From G965247475 sp965247475 (GTDB taxonomy: Bacteria; Chloroflexota; UBA11872), in assembly GCA_965247475.1 (NCBI GenBank), contig OZ252016.1:2480001-2544000 (forward strand): 64,000 nt of DNA, read 5' to 3'. The first letter of the stretch is position 1; each line of letters opens with the position of its first letter. This document shows positions 42,016 to 52,752 of the stretch, piece by piece. Below the pieces are notes generated by a model. That model did not search any database and was not told the DNA's origin. It saw only the letters and a program-made list of their open reading frames with translations. The position numbers were made by a program, and so were the translations under genes.

Positions 42016-42313
42016 GCGCGACTCGACCCTCCTTTAGGCCTGCAGATGCAAGGGAGTTCGGCCGGCGCGGACAGGCGGTCGACCGATAGCGCAAAAGTTT
42101 AGCACCAGTTTCGGGAACGCTTGGGAAGCGGCGGTACGCGCGTCGACCGTGGGCGCGGCGCAGGGATTCGAGCGCAACGCCGATCTGGAGGGCCGTATTC
42201 GCAAGCATCGACGAACGCTTGTGCAGCGGACATCCTGGGCCACTGTGACCGACCGAATCGTTCACTTTCGAGCGGCGCGCTAGGCTGCTCGAGCTAACCG
42301 TCGCAGGGATCCC

Positions 42314-42520
42314 ATGGCGCTGACCGACGAGCAGGCGCGCGAGTTGCGAAGCCTGCTGCAGACGTGGTCGAGGGCCTCGAACGAGGTGCGTGAGATGCTG
42401 CAGGGCGCGGCCGTCACCACCGATGGGCTCGACATGGAAGTGCTGCGCCGTGCGATCGATTCGCGCTCCCAGGCCGAGCAGCTGCTCATCTCGTTCTGGT
42501 CGCGGGCGATGCGCGCGTAA
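42314..42520 (+). CDS. small helical hypothetical protein
   Basis: 68 residues, ATG with AGGGA upstream. Charged heptad-like pattern (DEQARELRSLLQTWSRASNE, EVLRRAIDSRSQAEQLL), no Cys, no signal. The coding bias is good. I know no family. It precedes folC and may share its promoter. Confidence 0.5.
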   Translation: MALTDEQARELRSLLQTWSRASNEVREMLQGAAVTTDGLDMEVLRRAIDSRSQAEQLLISFWSRAMRA

Positions 42521-42659
42521 CCCGGAGATTCGCGGGTTGCCGGGTCCCAGGCATTTGCCACACTCCGGGGAAGAGCGCGCCGCGCGTCAGCCGGACGCCG
42601 CCGGTGACCGATCTGAATCTGACATTGACGACGCCGAGATCGCGGCCGGCAATGAGGCG

Positions 42660-43958
42660 GTGGCGTACCTCCACCGCCTGATCCGCGGACCGGCCGCGCC
42701 TTCCCGCGCCCGAACGCCCGAGGAATCGATCACGATCGGCCGCCGCCGCATGGCACGAATGCGGCGGTTCCTCGACCGGCTCGGAAACCCCCACGATGCG
42801 CTGCGCGTCGTCCACGTGGGCGGGACTTCGGGCAAGGGATCGGTGGCGGCCGGCATCGCCCGGAGCCTGGCGGCGGCCGGGTATCGCACGGGCCTGCATT
42901 GCACGCCGTACCTGCAGACGCCGCTGGAGAAGCTCCAAATCGACGACCGTCTGGCCAGGCCCGCAGAGCTGGCCGACCTGACGGCGTGGGTGCGATCGCA
43001 CGTGGACGCCGCGGCTCGCGATGACCCAGATGGGGCGCCGACGTACGGCATGGTCTGGGTGAGCCTGACGTTCGAGTACTTCCGCCGTCAGCGCGTGGAT
43101 GCGCTGGTGCTGGAGGTCGGCGCGGGCGGCCGGTTCGATCTCACCAACGCGGTGAGCCCGGTGCTGTCGGTGATCACGACCGTGGGTCTTGACCACCGCA
43201 ACAGCCTGGGCGGCGACCTTGCCAGCATCGCCTGGCACAAGGCGGGGATCATCAAGCCAGGCGGCGTGAGCGTGCTGGGCACGGCGCCGCTCGCGGTTCG
43301 GGGCATCTTTGAATCCGAGGCGGCGCGAGCCGGCGCGCGGCTGGTCGCATTGAACGGCGGTGAGAGCACCGGGAGCGACTTCAGGCGCTTCAACGCGGCG
43401 CTGGCGGGGACCGCTGTGCGTGAGCTAGAGAATCTCGGGTTCGCCGGCGGGCTGGATCACCAAGCGTCACGCGCTGAGCAGCCGGGTCGGTTCGAGCTCA
43501 TGCCGGGGTCGCCGCCGGTCGTGCTGGATGGCGCGCACAACCCCGAGAAGGCACGCGCGCTGGCGGGGCTGCTGGAGTCGGAGCACGCCGGGCGGCCGCT
43601 GATACTCGTGGCGGGAGTGGTCGGCTACCGGTCCGCCGCCGATGTACTGGCGCCGCTGCTCCCAGTCGTGCGGGAGTGGATCGCCACCGAGCCGCAGGTG
43701 TTCGGCAAGCCGCCGGCGCCTGCCGATCACGTCGCCGCGCAGGGCGCCGCATTGGGACTCGCACCCGTGGAGGTTTGCCCGGATCCCACCGAGGCGCTGC
43801 GCGCGGCGATCGCGCGTTGCCTGCCGAACGGACTGGTGATCGTGGCGGGATCGCTCTATCTGGCCGGGAATCTGCGCGAGCGCTGGTACCCGACGGAGGC
43901 GATCATCCGCGCTCGAACCTCGTGGCCATTGGCAACCGCGGCGGTGGGCCATACTTGA
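42660..43958 (+). CDS. folC: folylpolyglutamate synthase / dihydrofolate synthase
   Basis: Mur-ligase-like ATPase that adds glutamate to folates. P-loop VVHVGGTSGKGSVAAGIA (usual GTNGKGS reads GTSGKGS), LEVGAGGRFDLTNAV, ITTVGLDHRNSLGGDLASIA, HKAGIIKPG and PVVLDGAHNPEKARAL. About 432 residues from GTG 42660. The start is uncertain: the frame is open back into the previous gene, and TTG codons at 42537 and 42555 are possible. The family usually begins 35-40 residues before the P-loop, which fits 42660 or slightly upstream. DUF2203 follows 26 nt later. Confidence 0.9.
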   Translation: MAYLHRLIRGPAAPSRARTPEESITIGRRRMARMRRFLDRLGNPHDALRVVHVGGTSGKGSVAAGIARSLAAAGYRTGLHCTPYLQTPLEKLQIDDRLARPAELADLTAWVRSHVDAAARDDPDGAPTYGMVWVSLTFEYFRRQRVDALVLEVGAGGRFDLTNAVSPVLSVITTVGLDHRNSLGGDLASIAWHKAGIIKPGGVSVLGTAPLAVRGIFESEAARAGARLVALNGGESTGSDFRRFNAALAGTAVRELENLGFAGGLDHQASRAEQPGRFELMPGSPPVVLDGAHNPEKARALAGLLESEHAGRPLILVAGVVGYRSAADVLAPLLPVVREWIATEPQVFGKPPAPADHVAAQGAALGLAPVEVCPDPTEALRAAIARCLPNGLVIVAGSLYLAGNLRERWYPTEAIIRARTSWPLATAAVGHT

Positions 43959-43984
43959 CGGTCTCGCGACCGCGAGAGCGAAAG

Positions 43985-44392
43985 ATGGCTGGGGACGACG
44001 CACCGGAGCTTCGCAAGTACACGGTGGACGAAGCCAACGCGATGCTCCCGGAGGTCCGCCGGGTCCTCACAAACCTGCGCGACGTGTGGCTGACGGCGGG
44101 CCCCGAGCGCACGGCGTTCGAGCGCGTGCAAGCGTCGGACGCGAGCCCGGTGAAGGTGAGCCTGGCGCATCAGCGCCTGATCAGCGCGCTATGGGAGGTG
44201 CAGCCGATGGTCGCCTGGCTGCGCTCGCGCGACATCTCGCTGCGCGACCCCGCGAGCGGCCTGATCGATTTCTTTAGCGAGATCGACGGCGAAGACGGGT
44301 TCCTGTGCTGGCGGCTCGGCGAAGGCGAGATCGGCTACTGGCACGGCACCGACGAGGGATTCGCCAACCGCAGGCCGCTCGGCGAGCACTAG
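43985..44392 (+). CDS. DUF2203 family protein
   Basis: 135 residues. KYTVDEANAMLPEVRRVLTN at the N-terminus and GLIDFFSEIDGEDGFLCWRL, then GYWHGTDEGFANRRPL at the end are the hallmarks of DUF2203. No biochemical function is known to me. ATG at 43985. Probably cotranscribed with folC. Confidence 0.85.
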   Translation: MAGDDAPELRKYTVDEANAMLPEVRRVLTNLRDVWLTAGPERTAFERVQASDASPVKVSLAHQRLISALWEVQPMVAWLRSRDISLRDPASGLIDFFSEIDGEDGFLCWRLGEGEIGYWHGTDEGFANRRPLGEH

Positions 44393-44444
44393 GCACGTCG
44401 CACGCGGGCGCCGGGTCGCGCGTCGCTGAACCGGACCCCGGCGG

Positions 44445-44717
44445 TCAGCCTCCGGCGACGGAGGGCACGATGGAAACTTCGTTCGCGTCGGTGAGCGGCG
44501 TGTCGAAGCCCTCGCGAAAGCGGATGTCCTCGCCGTCCACGTAGATGTTGACGAAACGGCGCAGCTCGCCGCCCTCGTCCAGGAGCCGCGCCTCGAACCC
44601 CGGGTGATTCTGCTCGAGCTGTTGCAGCAGCTGACCGATCGTCTCGGCCGAAACCTCCACTTTGTTCTGGCCGGCGGTGAGATTTCTGAGCGGAGTCGGA
44701 ATCCTGACGGTGGACAT
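44445..44717 (-). CDS. MoaD/ThiS/CysO-like sulfur-carrier protein
   Basis: A 90-residue ubiquitin-like protein ending in Gly-Gly (VPSVAGG), the tail that is thiocarboxylated in MoaD, ThiS and CysO. The body (STVRIPTPLRNLTAGQNKVE, LRRFVNIYVDGEDIRF, TPLTDANEVSIVPS) is closest in pattern to the mycobacterial CysO sulfur carrier for cysteine synthesis. It follows the threonine-synthase-like gene by 32 bp on the same strand, and both lie behind a SAM-I riboswitch. I infer it delivers sulfide to a PLP enzyme, not molybdopterin. Confidence 0.85.
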   Translation of the reverse strand: MSTVRIPTPLRNLTAGQNKVEVSAETIGQLLQQLEQNHPGFEARLLDEGGELRRFVNIYVDGEDIRFREGFDTPLTDANEVSIVPSVAGG

Positions 44718-44749
44718 GCGGCGCCTCCTAGATGCGCGCGGAGCAGCAG

Positions 44750-45997
44750 CTAGACCGCGACGGGAACGCCCCGTTGAGCCAGCGTCTGCTCGAAGGATCG
44801 CACGGTGGGCTTGACCTGGAAACTGGCGGCAATGTGCTCGTCGATCGCCTCCTGCGTCTTGAGGCCGTTGCCGGTGACAAAGGCAACCGTCAGGTCGTCC
44901 GGTCCGATAACGGCCGATTCGGCGAGCTTCTTGAGGACTGCGATCGTGACACCTCCGGCGGTCTCGGCGAACACGCCCTCGGTCTCGGCGAGCAGCTGCA
45001 TGCCTTCGACGATCTCGGCGTCGGAAACCGATTCGATCACACCCTCGGTGTCCTGCGCGACGCGCAGCGAGTAGAACCCGTCGGCCGGGTTCCCGATGGC
45101 CAACGACTTGGCGATGGTGTCAGGCGTGCGCACCGGCCGATAGGTGGTGCTGCCGCGCGCGAAGGCCTCGGCGACGGGGCTGCAGCCGTCTGCCTGCGCG
45201 CCGTGCAGGCGGGTGTCCTGTGTATCGAGCAATCCGACGTCGATCAGCTCGCGCAGTCCCTTGGCCGCCTTGGTGTAGAGCGACCCGGACGCGATCGGGA
45301 TGACGAGATGGTCCGGCGCGCGCCACCCGAGCTGCTCGACCGTCTCGAAGACCAGCGTCTTCGATCCCTCGGCGTAGTAGGGACGCACGTTGATGTTGCA
45401 GAACGCCCAATGATACGTATCGGCGATCTCGCTGCAGAGGCGGTTCAGCTCGTCGTAGGTCCCGTCGACGGCGACGATGTTCGCGCCGTAGATCGCGGCG
45501 CCCCGCACCTTGCCGATCTCGATGTCGGCGGGCAGGAAGACGTAGGTATCCATATGATGCCGTGCGCCGGCCGCGGCGACGGCGCCGGCCAGGTTTCCGG
45601 TCGAGGCGCAGGCGAACGTCTCGAAACCGAGCTCGCGCGCCTTGGCGACGGCCACCGCTACTACGCGGTCCTTGAACGAGAACGTCGGGTTGACGGTGTC
45701 GTTCTTGATGTACAGGTTCGAGAGTCCCAGGCGCTCGCCGAGGTTCTGGGCGAATTGGAGCGGTGTGAATCCGACCGGCCAGGAAGTGTCCCAGCCGGCC
45801 TCAACCGGCAGCAGATCGGCATAGCGCCAGAGGGTATTCGGCCCGCGTTCGATGGAGTCGCGCGAGACCCGCTCGGAAATCTCCGCGTAGTTGAATTGCG
45901 CTTCGAGCGGGCCAAAACAGAATTCGCAAACGTGCACCGCCGCGGGCTCATACGTGCGTCCGCACTCGCGACAGCGCAGCGCGTCAAGCTTGCTCAC
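44750..45997 (-). CDS. thrC: threonine-synthase-like PLP enzyme with zinc ribbon
   Basis: 415 residues. An N-terminal Cys4 zinc ribbon (CRECG...CEFCFG) precedes a fold-type II PLP domain: NPTFSFKDRVVAVAVAKA holds the PLP Lys, ACASTGNLAGAVAAAGAR the phosphate-binding loop, and ETAGGVTIAVLKKL the late core. It is in the threonine synthase family, which takes O-phosphohomoserine to threonine. The control by a SAM-I riboswitch and the paired sulfur carrier suggest it could instead, or also, use O-phosphohomoserine for sulfur incorporation (homocysteine). GTG start at 45997 with GGAGG upstream. Confidence 0.85.
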   Translation of the reverse strand: MSKLDALRCRECGRTYEPAAVHVCEFCFGPLEAQFNYAEISERVSRDSIERGPNTLWRYADLLPVEAGWDTSWPVGFTPLQFAQNLGERLGLSNLYIKNDTVNPTFSFKDRVVAVAVAKARELGFETFACASTGNLAGAVAAAGARHHMDTYVFLPADIEIGKVRGAAIYGANIVAVDGTYDELNRLCSEIADTYHWAFCNINVRPYYAEGSKTLVFETVEQLGWRAPDHLVIPIASGSLYTKAAKGLRELIDVGLLDTQDTRLHGAQADGCSPVAEAFARGSTTYRPVRTPDTIAKSLAIGNPADGFYSLRVAQDTEGVIESVSDAEIVEGMQLLAETEGVFAETAGGVTIAVLKKLAESAVIGPDDLTVAFVTGNGLKTQEAIDEHIAASFQVKPTVRSFEQTLAQRGVPVAV

Positions 45998-46174
45998 TGA
46001 GATCGTCCTCCGTCGTCGTTAGGCGGCAATCGGGCCGCCGGCAATGTCTGCGGCGCCGGTTATCCGGCGGGCCCGCGGATCGCCGCGGGCCGGGGCATCG
46101 CCATGACGGCCCCGGGGCCTGTGCGGTGACCCGTTCGCGTCTGGTTCAACGACGACGTTCCTCGGTTATCAAAC

Positions 46175-46205
46175 GACCCCCCGGCCCAACGGTGGGCGAG
46201 GGGTC
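46175..46205 (-). terminator. expression-platform hairpin of the SAM riboswitch
   Basis: Minus strand GACCCC...GCCCA-CCGT-TGGGC...GGGGTC followed by GTTTGAT. It begins 13 nt after the aptamer P1 stem. The T-run is short, so efficiency is uncertain; further GC hairpins lie between it and thrC. Confidence 0.5.
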
Positions 46206-46218
46206 ACACGGGTGACCA

Positions 46219-46319
46219 TCTCATCTCGCAGACGGCGCTGCCGGATTTGGCACCTTTTCCGGATCGGAAAGGTTGCCGGGCTTCGCAGGGCCTGCTTCCC
46301 TCTACCACTCTCGATGAGA
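46219..46319 (-). promoter_or_regulatory. SAM-I (S-box) riboswitch upstream of thrC-like and sulfur-carrier genes
   Basis: P1 TCTCATC (46319-46313) pairs with GATGAGA (46225-46219). Between them are the S-box core elements in order: AGAGTGGTAGAGGGA, GCAGGCCCTGCGAAG, CCCGGCAACC, GGTGCCAAATCCGGC. The aptamer is 101 nt and lies 222 nt before the PLP-enzyme start. SAM binding is expected to lower expression. Confidence 0.93.
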
Positions 46320-46444
46320 GGTAGCCACTGACTATTCAGTTGTGGGTCTCAAGCATAGCATCGGGGCTCACGACTCGATGTCGAATCTGCCAATCGGGGG
46401 CCTTGGAAGCAAGTAGGATGGCCGGACCTTCGCAAGGGGCGAAC

Positions 46445-47161
46445 GTGCGCCGCCTACGGAATCCGGCCGCCATCGCGCTCGCAGTCGCCGCGCTCGCGGT
46501 GGCCGCCGTGGCGCTGCTGGCCCTGGCCGCCGGCCGGCCGAGCGACGACGTGGACGCTCGCGCACGGTCGGCGACGGCCGGGAGTGCGGACGCCGGTCGG
46601 GCGCTGGCAGTTGCCAGCGGGTCCGCCGAACCCGCCGACGGCATCAACGTCGAGCCACGGAGCGAGTTGAGCCCCGCGGGCAGGCTGATCGGCTTCCCAA
46701 CGGTGCACGCGCTGCCGCGAAACCTGCCCGCGGACGCCGAGGCCTACCTGGGGCGCGCACTCACGGTTCGCCAGCGCCTGGACAACGCGTTTCTGCACCT
46801 GGCGTCGCTGCGAAGCCAGATGGAGTTGGGGGCGGTCGCACGCGAGCGCTACTGGATCGGCGTGGCGGCCCTGGACGGGCTCGCCGCGGAGCTGGGGCAG
46901 GAGCTGCGGGCGCTGCGGCCGCCCCGCGAGGCGCGACGGTTTCACCGGGCGCTGCGTACGCTGATTCGTGAATTCAACGATCTGATCTCGCACGGCATGA
47001 CGACCGAAGTCGCGCCGACCAATGTGGCGCCGATCGACTTTGGGTCCGTGAGTCGAAACCATCGGGGCGGGTATTTCCTGATGAACGAGTACCGCCACGT
47101 CGGCACGCTGTGGGACGAGGTGCTGGGGGCCTATGCGGACACCGCGCCGACGTCGCCCTAG
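46445..47161 (+). CDS. secreted or membrane-anchored hypothetical protein
   Basis: About 238 residues from GTG 46445 (AAGGGG 6 nt upstream); ATG 46418 is possible. One N-terminal hydrophobic segment (AAIALAVAALAVAAVALLAL), then an Ala/Ser-rich stretch and a helical region (YLGRALTVRQRLDNAFLHLA, RFHRALRTLIREFNDLISHG). No family recognised. It lies 4 nt before the sugar-dehydrogenase gene and is probably cotranscribed. Confidence 0.65.
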   Translation: MRRLRNPAAIALAVAALAVAAVALLALAAGRPSDDVDARARSATAGSADAGRALAVASGSAEPADGINVEPRSELSPAGRLIGFPTVHALPRNLPADAEAYLGRALTVRQRLDNAFLHLASLRSQMELGAVARERYWIGVAALDGLAAELGQELRALRPPREARRFHRALRTLIREFNDLISHGMTTEVAPTNVAPIDFGSVSRNHRGGYFLMNEYRHVGTLWDEVLGAYADTAPTSP

Positions 47162-47165
47162 ACGC

Positions 47166-48911
47166 GTGGCTGCTCGCGTCGGTGGGTTGAGAATCGCGCG
47201 TGCGCTGGCGGTCGCCGGGCTGGTGGCGGCCGCTCTCGGTGCGGCGGGTTCGGATGCGGCGGGCGCCGTGGCCCTCCCCGATGGCGTCCGGGTCGAGACC
47301 GTGGTGGCGGACGCCAACTTTCCGGTCGCGATGGCCTGGGCTCCGGACGGCCGGCTGTTCTACACCGAGAAGAGCGGGCGGATCCGCATCGTCGAGGACG
47401 GTGCGTTGCGCGACGAGCCGTTCGCGTCCATCGAGGTGGACGACTTCTTCGAGCGCGGCCTGTTGGGCATCGCGATCGATCCCAACTTCAGTGTGAACGG
47501 CTACGTCTACACATACTTCACCCACCCCGACCCCGTCTCCCACCGGCTGGTGCGGTACCGGGACGAGGGCGGTCTGGGGGTGGAGCCGGTGGTGTTGCTG
47601 GATGTGGTGAATCCGACCGGCGCCGGCAATCACAACGGCGGCAACATTCACTTCGGGCCAGATGGGCTGCTGTACGTGACGATCGGCGAGAACGCGGCCC
47701 CGGCCTTCTCCCAGCGGCTCGACACGCCGCTGGGCAAGATTTTGCGCATTCGACCCGCCGACGGGTCGGCGCCGCCGGACAATCCGTTCTACGACGACGG
47801 CGATCCAGAGAGCGGCAACGACGATCGAATCTGGGCGTGGGGGCTTCGCAACAGCTTCGATTTCGCGTTCCACCCGTCCACCGGCGAGATGTTCGCGACC
47901 GAGAACGGGCCCGGCTGTGATGACGAGATCAACCGGATATCGAGCGGCTCGAACTACGGCTGGCGGCCGGGGAGTCCCTGCAGCGACCCGCACTCGGGCT
48001 TCGTGCCGCCGCTGTGGCGGTTCTCAACGCCGATCGCTCTAACCGGCGTGACGTTCGCGAACGGCGCGACTATCCCGGGCGTGCAGGGCGACATGTTCGT
48101 GTGCGCGTGGAATACCAGCGCGTTGATGCGCTTCAGCGCAACCGATGCGAGCTTCCGCGAGTTGACGGGCTTCGAGACCTGGGATGCGCCGTGCCAGACC
48201 GACGTTACCGTGGGGCCGGACGGCGCGCTGTACGTCTCGGACCAGACCACGATCCGGCGCATCGTGGCGGAGACGACCGGGGCGGACGATTTTGCAATCC
48301 CGGGTGGGTGGTTCTACACGCAGGCCGGCGGCGATTTGCCGGGCGGGTTCGCGATCGTGGATGACGCCGCGGCAACGTTCTGGAGCGACTTCAACCGATT
48401 GGGCGGCGTCGCGGCGTTGGGATACCCGGCGTCGCGCCGGTTCGTGCTGGGCGGCTTTCGGTACCAGGCGACGCAGGCGGCGCTGCTGCAGTGGCACGCG
48501 GCGACCGGGACGACGCGCTTGGCGAATGTGCTCGACATGCTGGCGGCGGCTGGGCATGACCCGTGGCTCGAGGCGGTTCGCCAGATACCTCCGAGCCGGG
48601 ATTGGTCAGGCGATGAGGGATTGGAGTGGCCGGCGATCGTTGGCCGGCACCTGGCGCTGCTGGACGGGTACCCGGATCTCCGCGCGCGCTTCACCTCGGT
48701 CCCCGATTGGGTGACCCGATACGGGTTGCCGATGGGACTGCTGGCGCTTGACGGCGTGGTGGTCGTTCGGGGTCAACGGGCCGCCTTTCAGCAGTGGAAG
48801 GTGGCGGTGCCGTGGGCGGCGAAGGGTGAGATCACCACCGTGCTCGCCGGCGACCTGGCGAAGGAGACGGAGCTGGTGCCCATCGACGCCCAGCGACCCG
48901 AGCAGCGGTGA
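47166..48911 (+). CDS. PQQ-type sugar dehydrogenase with C-terminal LGFP-like region
   Basis: 581 residues. A signal peptide (ARALAVAGLVAAALGAAG) leads to a soluble-glucose-dehydrogenase-type beta-propeller: HNGGNIHFGPDGLLYVTIGE, GLRNSFDFAFHPSTGEMFAT and DDEINRISSGSNYGWRPG carry the catalytic and PQQ/Ca contacts of the family. The last ~190 residues (FWSDFNRLGGVAALGYPASR, FRYQATQAALLQW) are the LGFP-like module of secreted Chloroflexota proteins. It would oxidise sugars outside the membrane. GTG 47166 is the start; TTG 47187 is an alternative. Confidence 0.85.
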   Translation: MAARVGGLRIARALAVAGLVAAALGAAGSDAAGAVALPDGVRVETVVADANFPVAMAWAPDGRLFYTEKSGRIRIVEDGALRDEPFASIEVDDFFERGLLGIAIDPNFSVNGYVYTYFTHPDPVSHRLVRYRDEGGLGVEPVVLLDVVNPTGAGNHNGGNIHFGPDGLLYVTIGENAAPAFSQRLDTPLGKILRIRPADGSAPPDNPFYDDGDPESGNDDRIWAWGLRNSFDFAFHPSTGEMFATENGPGCDDEINRISSGSNYGWRPGSPCSDPHSGFVPPLWRFSTPIALTGVTFANGATIPGVQGDMFVCAWNTSALMRFSATDASFRELTGFETWDAPCQTDVTVGPDGALYVSDQTTIRRIVAETTGADDFAIPGGWFYTQAGGDLPGGFAIVDDAAATFWSDFNRLGGVAALGYPASRRFVLGGFRYQATQAALLQWHAATGTTRLANVLDMLAAAGHDPWLEAVRQIPPSRDWSGDEGLEWPAIVGRHLALLDGYPDLRARFTSVPDWVTRYGLPMGLLALDGVVVVRGQRAAFQQWKVAVPWAAKGEITTVLAGDLAKETELVPIDAQRPEQR

Positions 48912-49222
48912 GCGCGGCGGGTGGACGGCCCGCGACCGTGCTAGGATGCACGGCTGCCCAAACAGGGCGGCCCGTTTCGCGGGCTATGCGCCGGTCGGCG
49001 TTTCATCGATGGTGGTGAGCGTCGGCGTCAACAGAGAGGCGTGAGCCGCGCGGTGCACCTTAACAGGGAAGATGTGAGCGTGAGGACTCGAAACCTCCGT
49101 TGAGAGTCCGACGCGACCGAAATCTGCCCAAGTCAGGTAAGGACTCGACGGGCCTCTGGGGTAACCCCGAGGTCGACTGAGTTGATTGACCCACGTCGTG
49201 CATTCGACGTGGCGAGTCGATT
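48912..49222 (+). other. pre-16S leader region (no protein gene)
   Basis: 311 bp between the sugar dehydrogenase and 16S rRNA. A TAGGAT -10-like box is at 48942. The 5' processing arm is at 49056-49091. Downstream, GGGCCTCTGGGGTAACCCCGAGG-type and CCACGTCG-TGCATT-CGACGTGG hairpins are local leader folds. Confidence 0.6.
49056..49091 (+). promoter_or_regulatory. 5' arm of the long pre-16S processing stem
   Basis: This 36-nt segment is complementary over about 31 pairs to 50871-50905, with three mismatches and one bulge (core ACAGGGAAGA and GTGAGCGTGAG). It should form the RNase III-type stem that brackets 16S rRNA. Confidence 0.85.
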
Positions 49223-50745
<1,523 letters not shown>

Positions 50746-51036
50746 AGGGAGTTCGCGGGTACGCGTGCGTACCCGCCATCCCGAGGGTTGAGGGCTTGGA
50801 TAGAGCGGCCGGATTTCGGTCCGGCCACGGACGCGTCGGACACCCGAACGTCGAGTCCCAACGGAAAGGATCGACTCTCACGCTCACTTCTTCCCTGTCA
50901 AGGTGCCCCAATCTGCCCGCTCGCCCTAAAGAAGCTGCGTTCTCTCCCCATCGTGCCCGAAGTGCCCTACCAGGCCGTGGTGGGCGCGGCGGACGGATCG
51001 CTTCCGCTCCGGTCGCCGGTCGAGTACCTTCGAGAT
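50746..51036 (+). other. 16S trailer with hairpins, then spacer to rnpB
   Basis: GCGGGTACGC-GT-GCGTACCCGC at about 50757 is a near-perfect palindrome just after 16S, GGCCGGA...TCCGGCC follows, and the 3' processing arm is at 50871-50905. No 23S, 5S or spacer tRNA. Confidence 0.6.
50871..50905 (+). promoter_or_regulatory. 3' arm of the long pre-16S processing stem
   Basis: Reverse complement of 49056-49091 (see that entry), 125 nt beyond the 16S 3' end. Confidence 0.85.
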
Positions 51037-51367
51037 GGGTCCGCCGGGTCGACTAGGCGGCCGCTCCGGCTCAGGCCGGGGAGGAAAGTCCGCACTCCAC
51101 AGGGCGCGGCAGCGGGTAACACCCGTCGCCCGACGCGGGCGTGAGCTCGCCGAGGGCCGGAATAGGGGCACAGTGACGATGCTGCGGCGGTCCTGCGGGC
51201 CGCCGCGGAGTGAAACGGCCAACCTCTGCCGGGAGCAAGGCCAAGCCGGGACGCTTGAGGTGGCCCGCCCAGTCCCAGGTAGGCCGCACGAGGCCGGCGG
51301 CGACGCCGGTCCCAGATAGATGGCCGCCCACGACAGAATGCGGCTTATCGGTCGATTCGGCGGACCC
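51037..51367 (+). ncRNA. rnpB: RNase P RNA (type A-like)
   Basis: 331 nt. The terminal P1 helix is GGGTCCGCCG (51037-51046) with CGGCGGACCC (51358-51367), ten perfect pairs. CR-I GGAGGAAAGTCCGCACTCC near 51079, and the 3' conserved ACAGAATGCGGCTTATCGG near 51332. It is the catalytic RNA that trims tRNA 5' ends. It lies 132 nt after the 16S trailer arm and 50 nt before initiator tRNA. Confidence 0.95.
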
Positions 51368-51417
51368 AATCAGGGCCGGGCCGGACGTGCTCCCGGACCT
51401 CCTCGTGTAAAATGCGG

Positions 51418-51492
<75 letters not shown>

Positions 51493-51631
51493 CTGAGACA
51501 GGCCGTCAGACCGGACTGATTTTCCGACGTACCCGCATTCGGCGATCGTCAGCCTGCCGTGGCTCGGGGATCGCGGGCGCTACACGCAGGGACCAGTAGT
51601 GCCGCCGCGCACGCATCCGGCCGCCCGCGGC

Positions 51632-52672
51632 TCAGGCGTGGCCCTTCGCGGGGTATGTGCGCGGCCGCAAGGGCACACGGGGCTGGACGCCCGGATTCAC
51701 CACGTGCCGCGGCCAGGAGCCGCGCGCGAGGTCGGCCACCTGCTCGGCCGTGCCCTCGCCGGTGCGTCTGACGGAGACGCGGGTGGAGCCGCCGGCGTGG
51801 GGCGTCCAGATGACGTTGGGCAGATTGACGAGCGGATCGTCGTGCGCGGGCGGCTCGCTCTCGAATACGTCCAGGCCGGCACCCGCGATCGTGCCGCTCC
51901 GCAGCGCTTCGAGCAGCGCCGCCTCATCCACCACCGGGCCGCGGGCGACGTTGATGAGGACGGCCGTGGGCTTCATCAGTCCGAGCAATTCGGCGTCAAC
52001 GAAGTGATGCGTGGCGCTGGTGGCGGGCAAGTGCAGCGACACGGCGTCGGCCTCGCGAAAGGCGGTCTCGAGGTCGACCGATCGCACACCGTAGGACTCG
52101 GTCTCCCACTTGGAGACGGTCGGCGCATAGGCGAGCATGCGCATGCCAAAGGGGGCGGCGCGCATGGCGACCGCGCGGGCGATGCGACCGAACCCGATCA
52201 GCGAGAGGACCGCGCCGCGCATCTCGCCGATGGGTTGGACCTCGGCCTCCCACTCGTTGATCTTGCGCTTGCCGTCGCGCCAGGCCGCCAGAGTATGGGG
52301 GACCCGTCGCATCGCGCCGAGGAGCAAGAACATGCCGATGTCGGCCGTCTGCTCGGTCGCGAACGTGGGCAGATAGCCGACCACGATGCCGGCGGCGGTG
52401 GCGGCCTCGACATCGACGTGATCGACGCCGACCGTGGGCGCGACGACGCCGAAGACGTCGGGCAGCCGGTCAAAGGGGGACAGCCGGTAGGGTCCGTGGG
52501 GCCACACGATGACCTGGTATCCCTGCAGCCGCTCAACGGCCTCGTCATCGGTCGACGGCGACTCGACAACGTCGAGTTTGGCCCCGGCGGCTTCGATGAT
52601 GCCGCGATTCTCAATGACATACTCGTGCCTAAGTCCGTCCGCGAGGGCGACGCGAAACTCGTCCAATGCCAT
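51632..52672 (-). CDS. D-isomer-specific 2-hydroxyacid dehydrogenase
   Basis: 346 residues. NAD domain AVLSLIGFGRIARAVAMRA; catalytic Arg in INVARGPVVDE, Glu in GAGLDVFESEPP and His in TPHAGGST. Reduces 2-keto acids or oxidises D-2-hydroxy acids; substrate unknown. ATG 52672 is the start; the frame continues upstream without likeness. Divergent from the opine dehydrogenase-like gene with an 80-bp shared promoter gap, suggesting linked control. Confidence 0.9.
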   Translation of the reverse strand: MALDEFRVALADGLRHEYVIENRGIIEAAGAKLDVVESPSTDDEAVERLQGYQVIVWPHGPYRLSPFDRLPDVFGVVAPTVGVDHVDVEAATAAGIVVGYLPTFATEQTADIGMFLLLGAMRRVPHTLAAWRDGKRKINEWEAEVQPIGEMRGAVLSLIGFGRIARAVAMRAAPFGMRMLAYAPTVSKWETESYGVRSVDLETAFREADAVSLHLPATSATHHFVDAELLGLMKPTAVLINVARGPVVDEAALLEALRSGTIAGAGLDVFESEPPAHDDPLVNLPNVIWTPHAGGSTRVSVRRTGEGTAEQVADLARGSWPRHVVNPGVQPRVPLRPRTYPAKGHA

Positions 52673-52752
52673 CGTGACTGCGTCCTCCAGGTAGCGCGTG
52701 GGCGTGCGGATGATACTGTGGCGCGCCGCCGCCGAGCGGGGATCGAGCCTGT

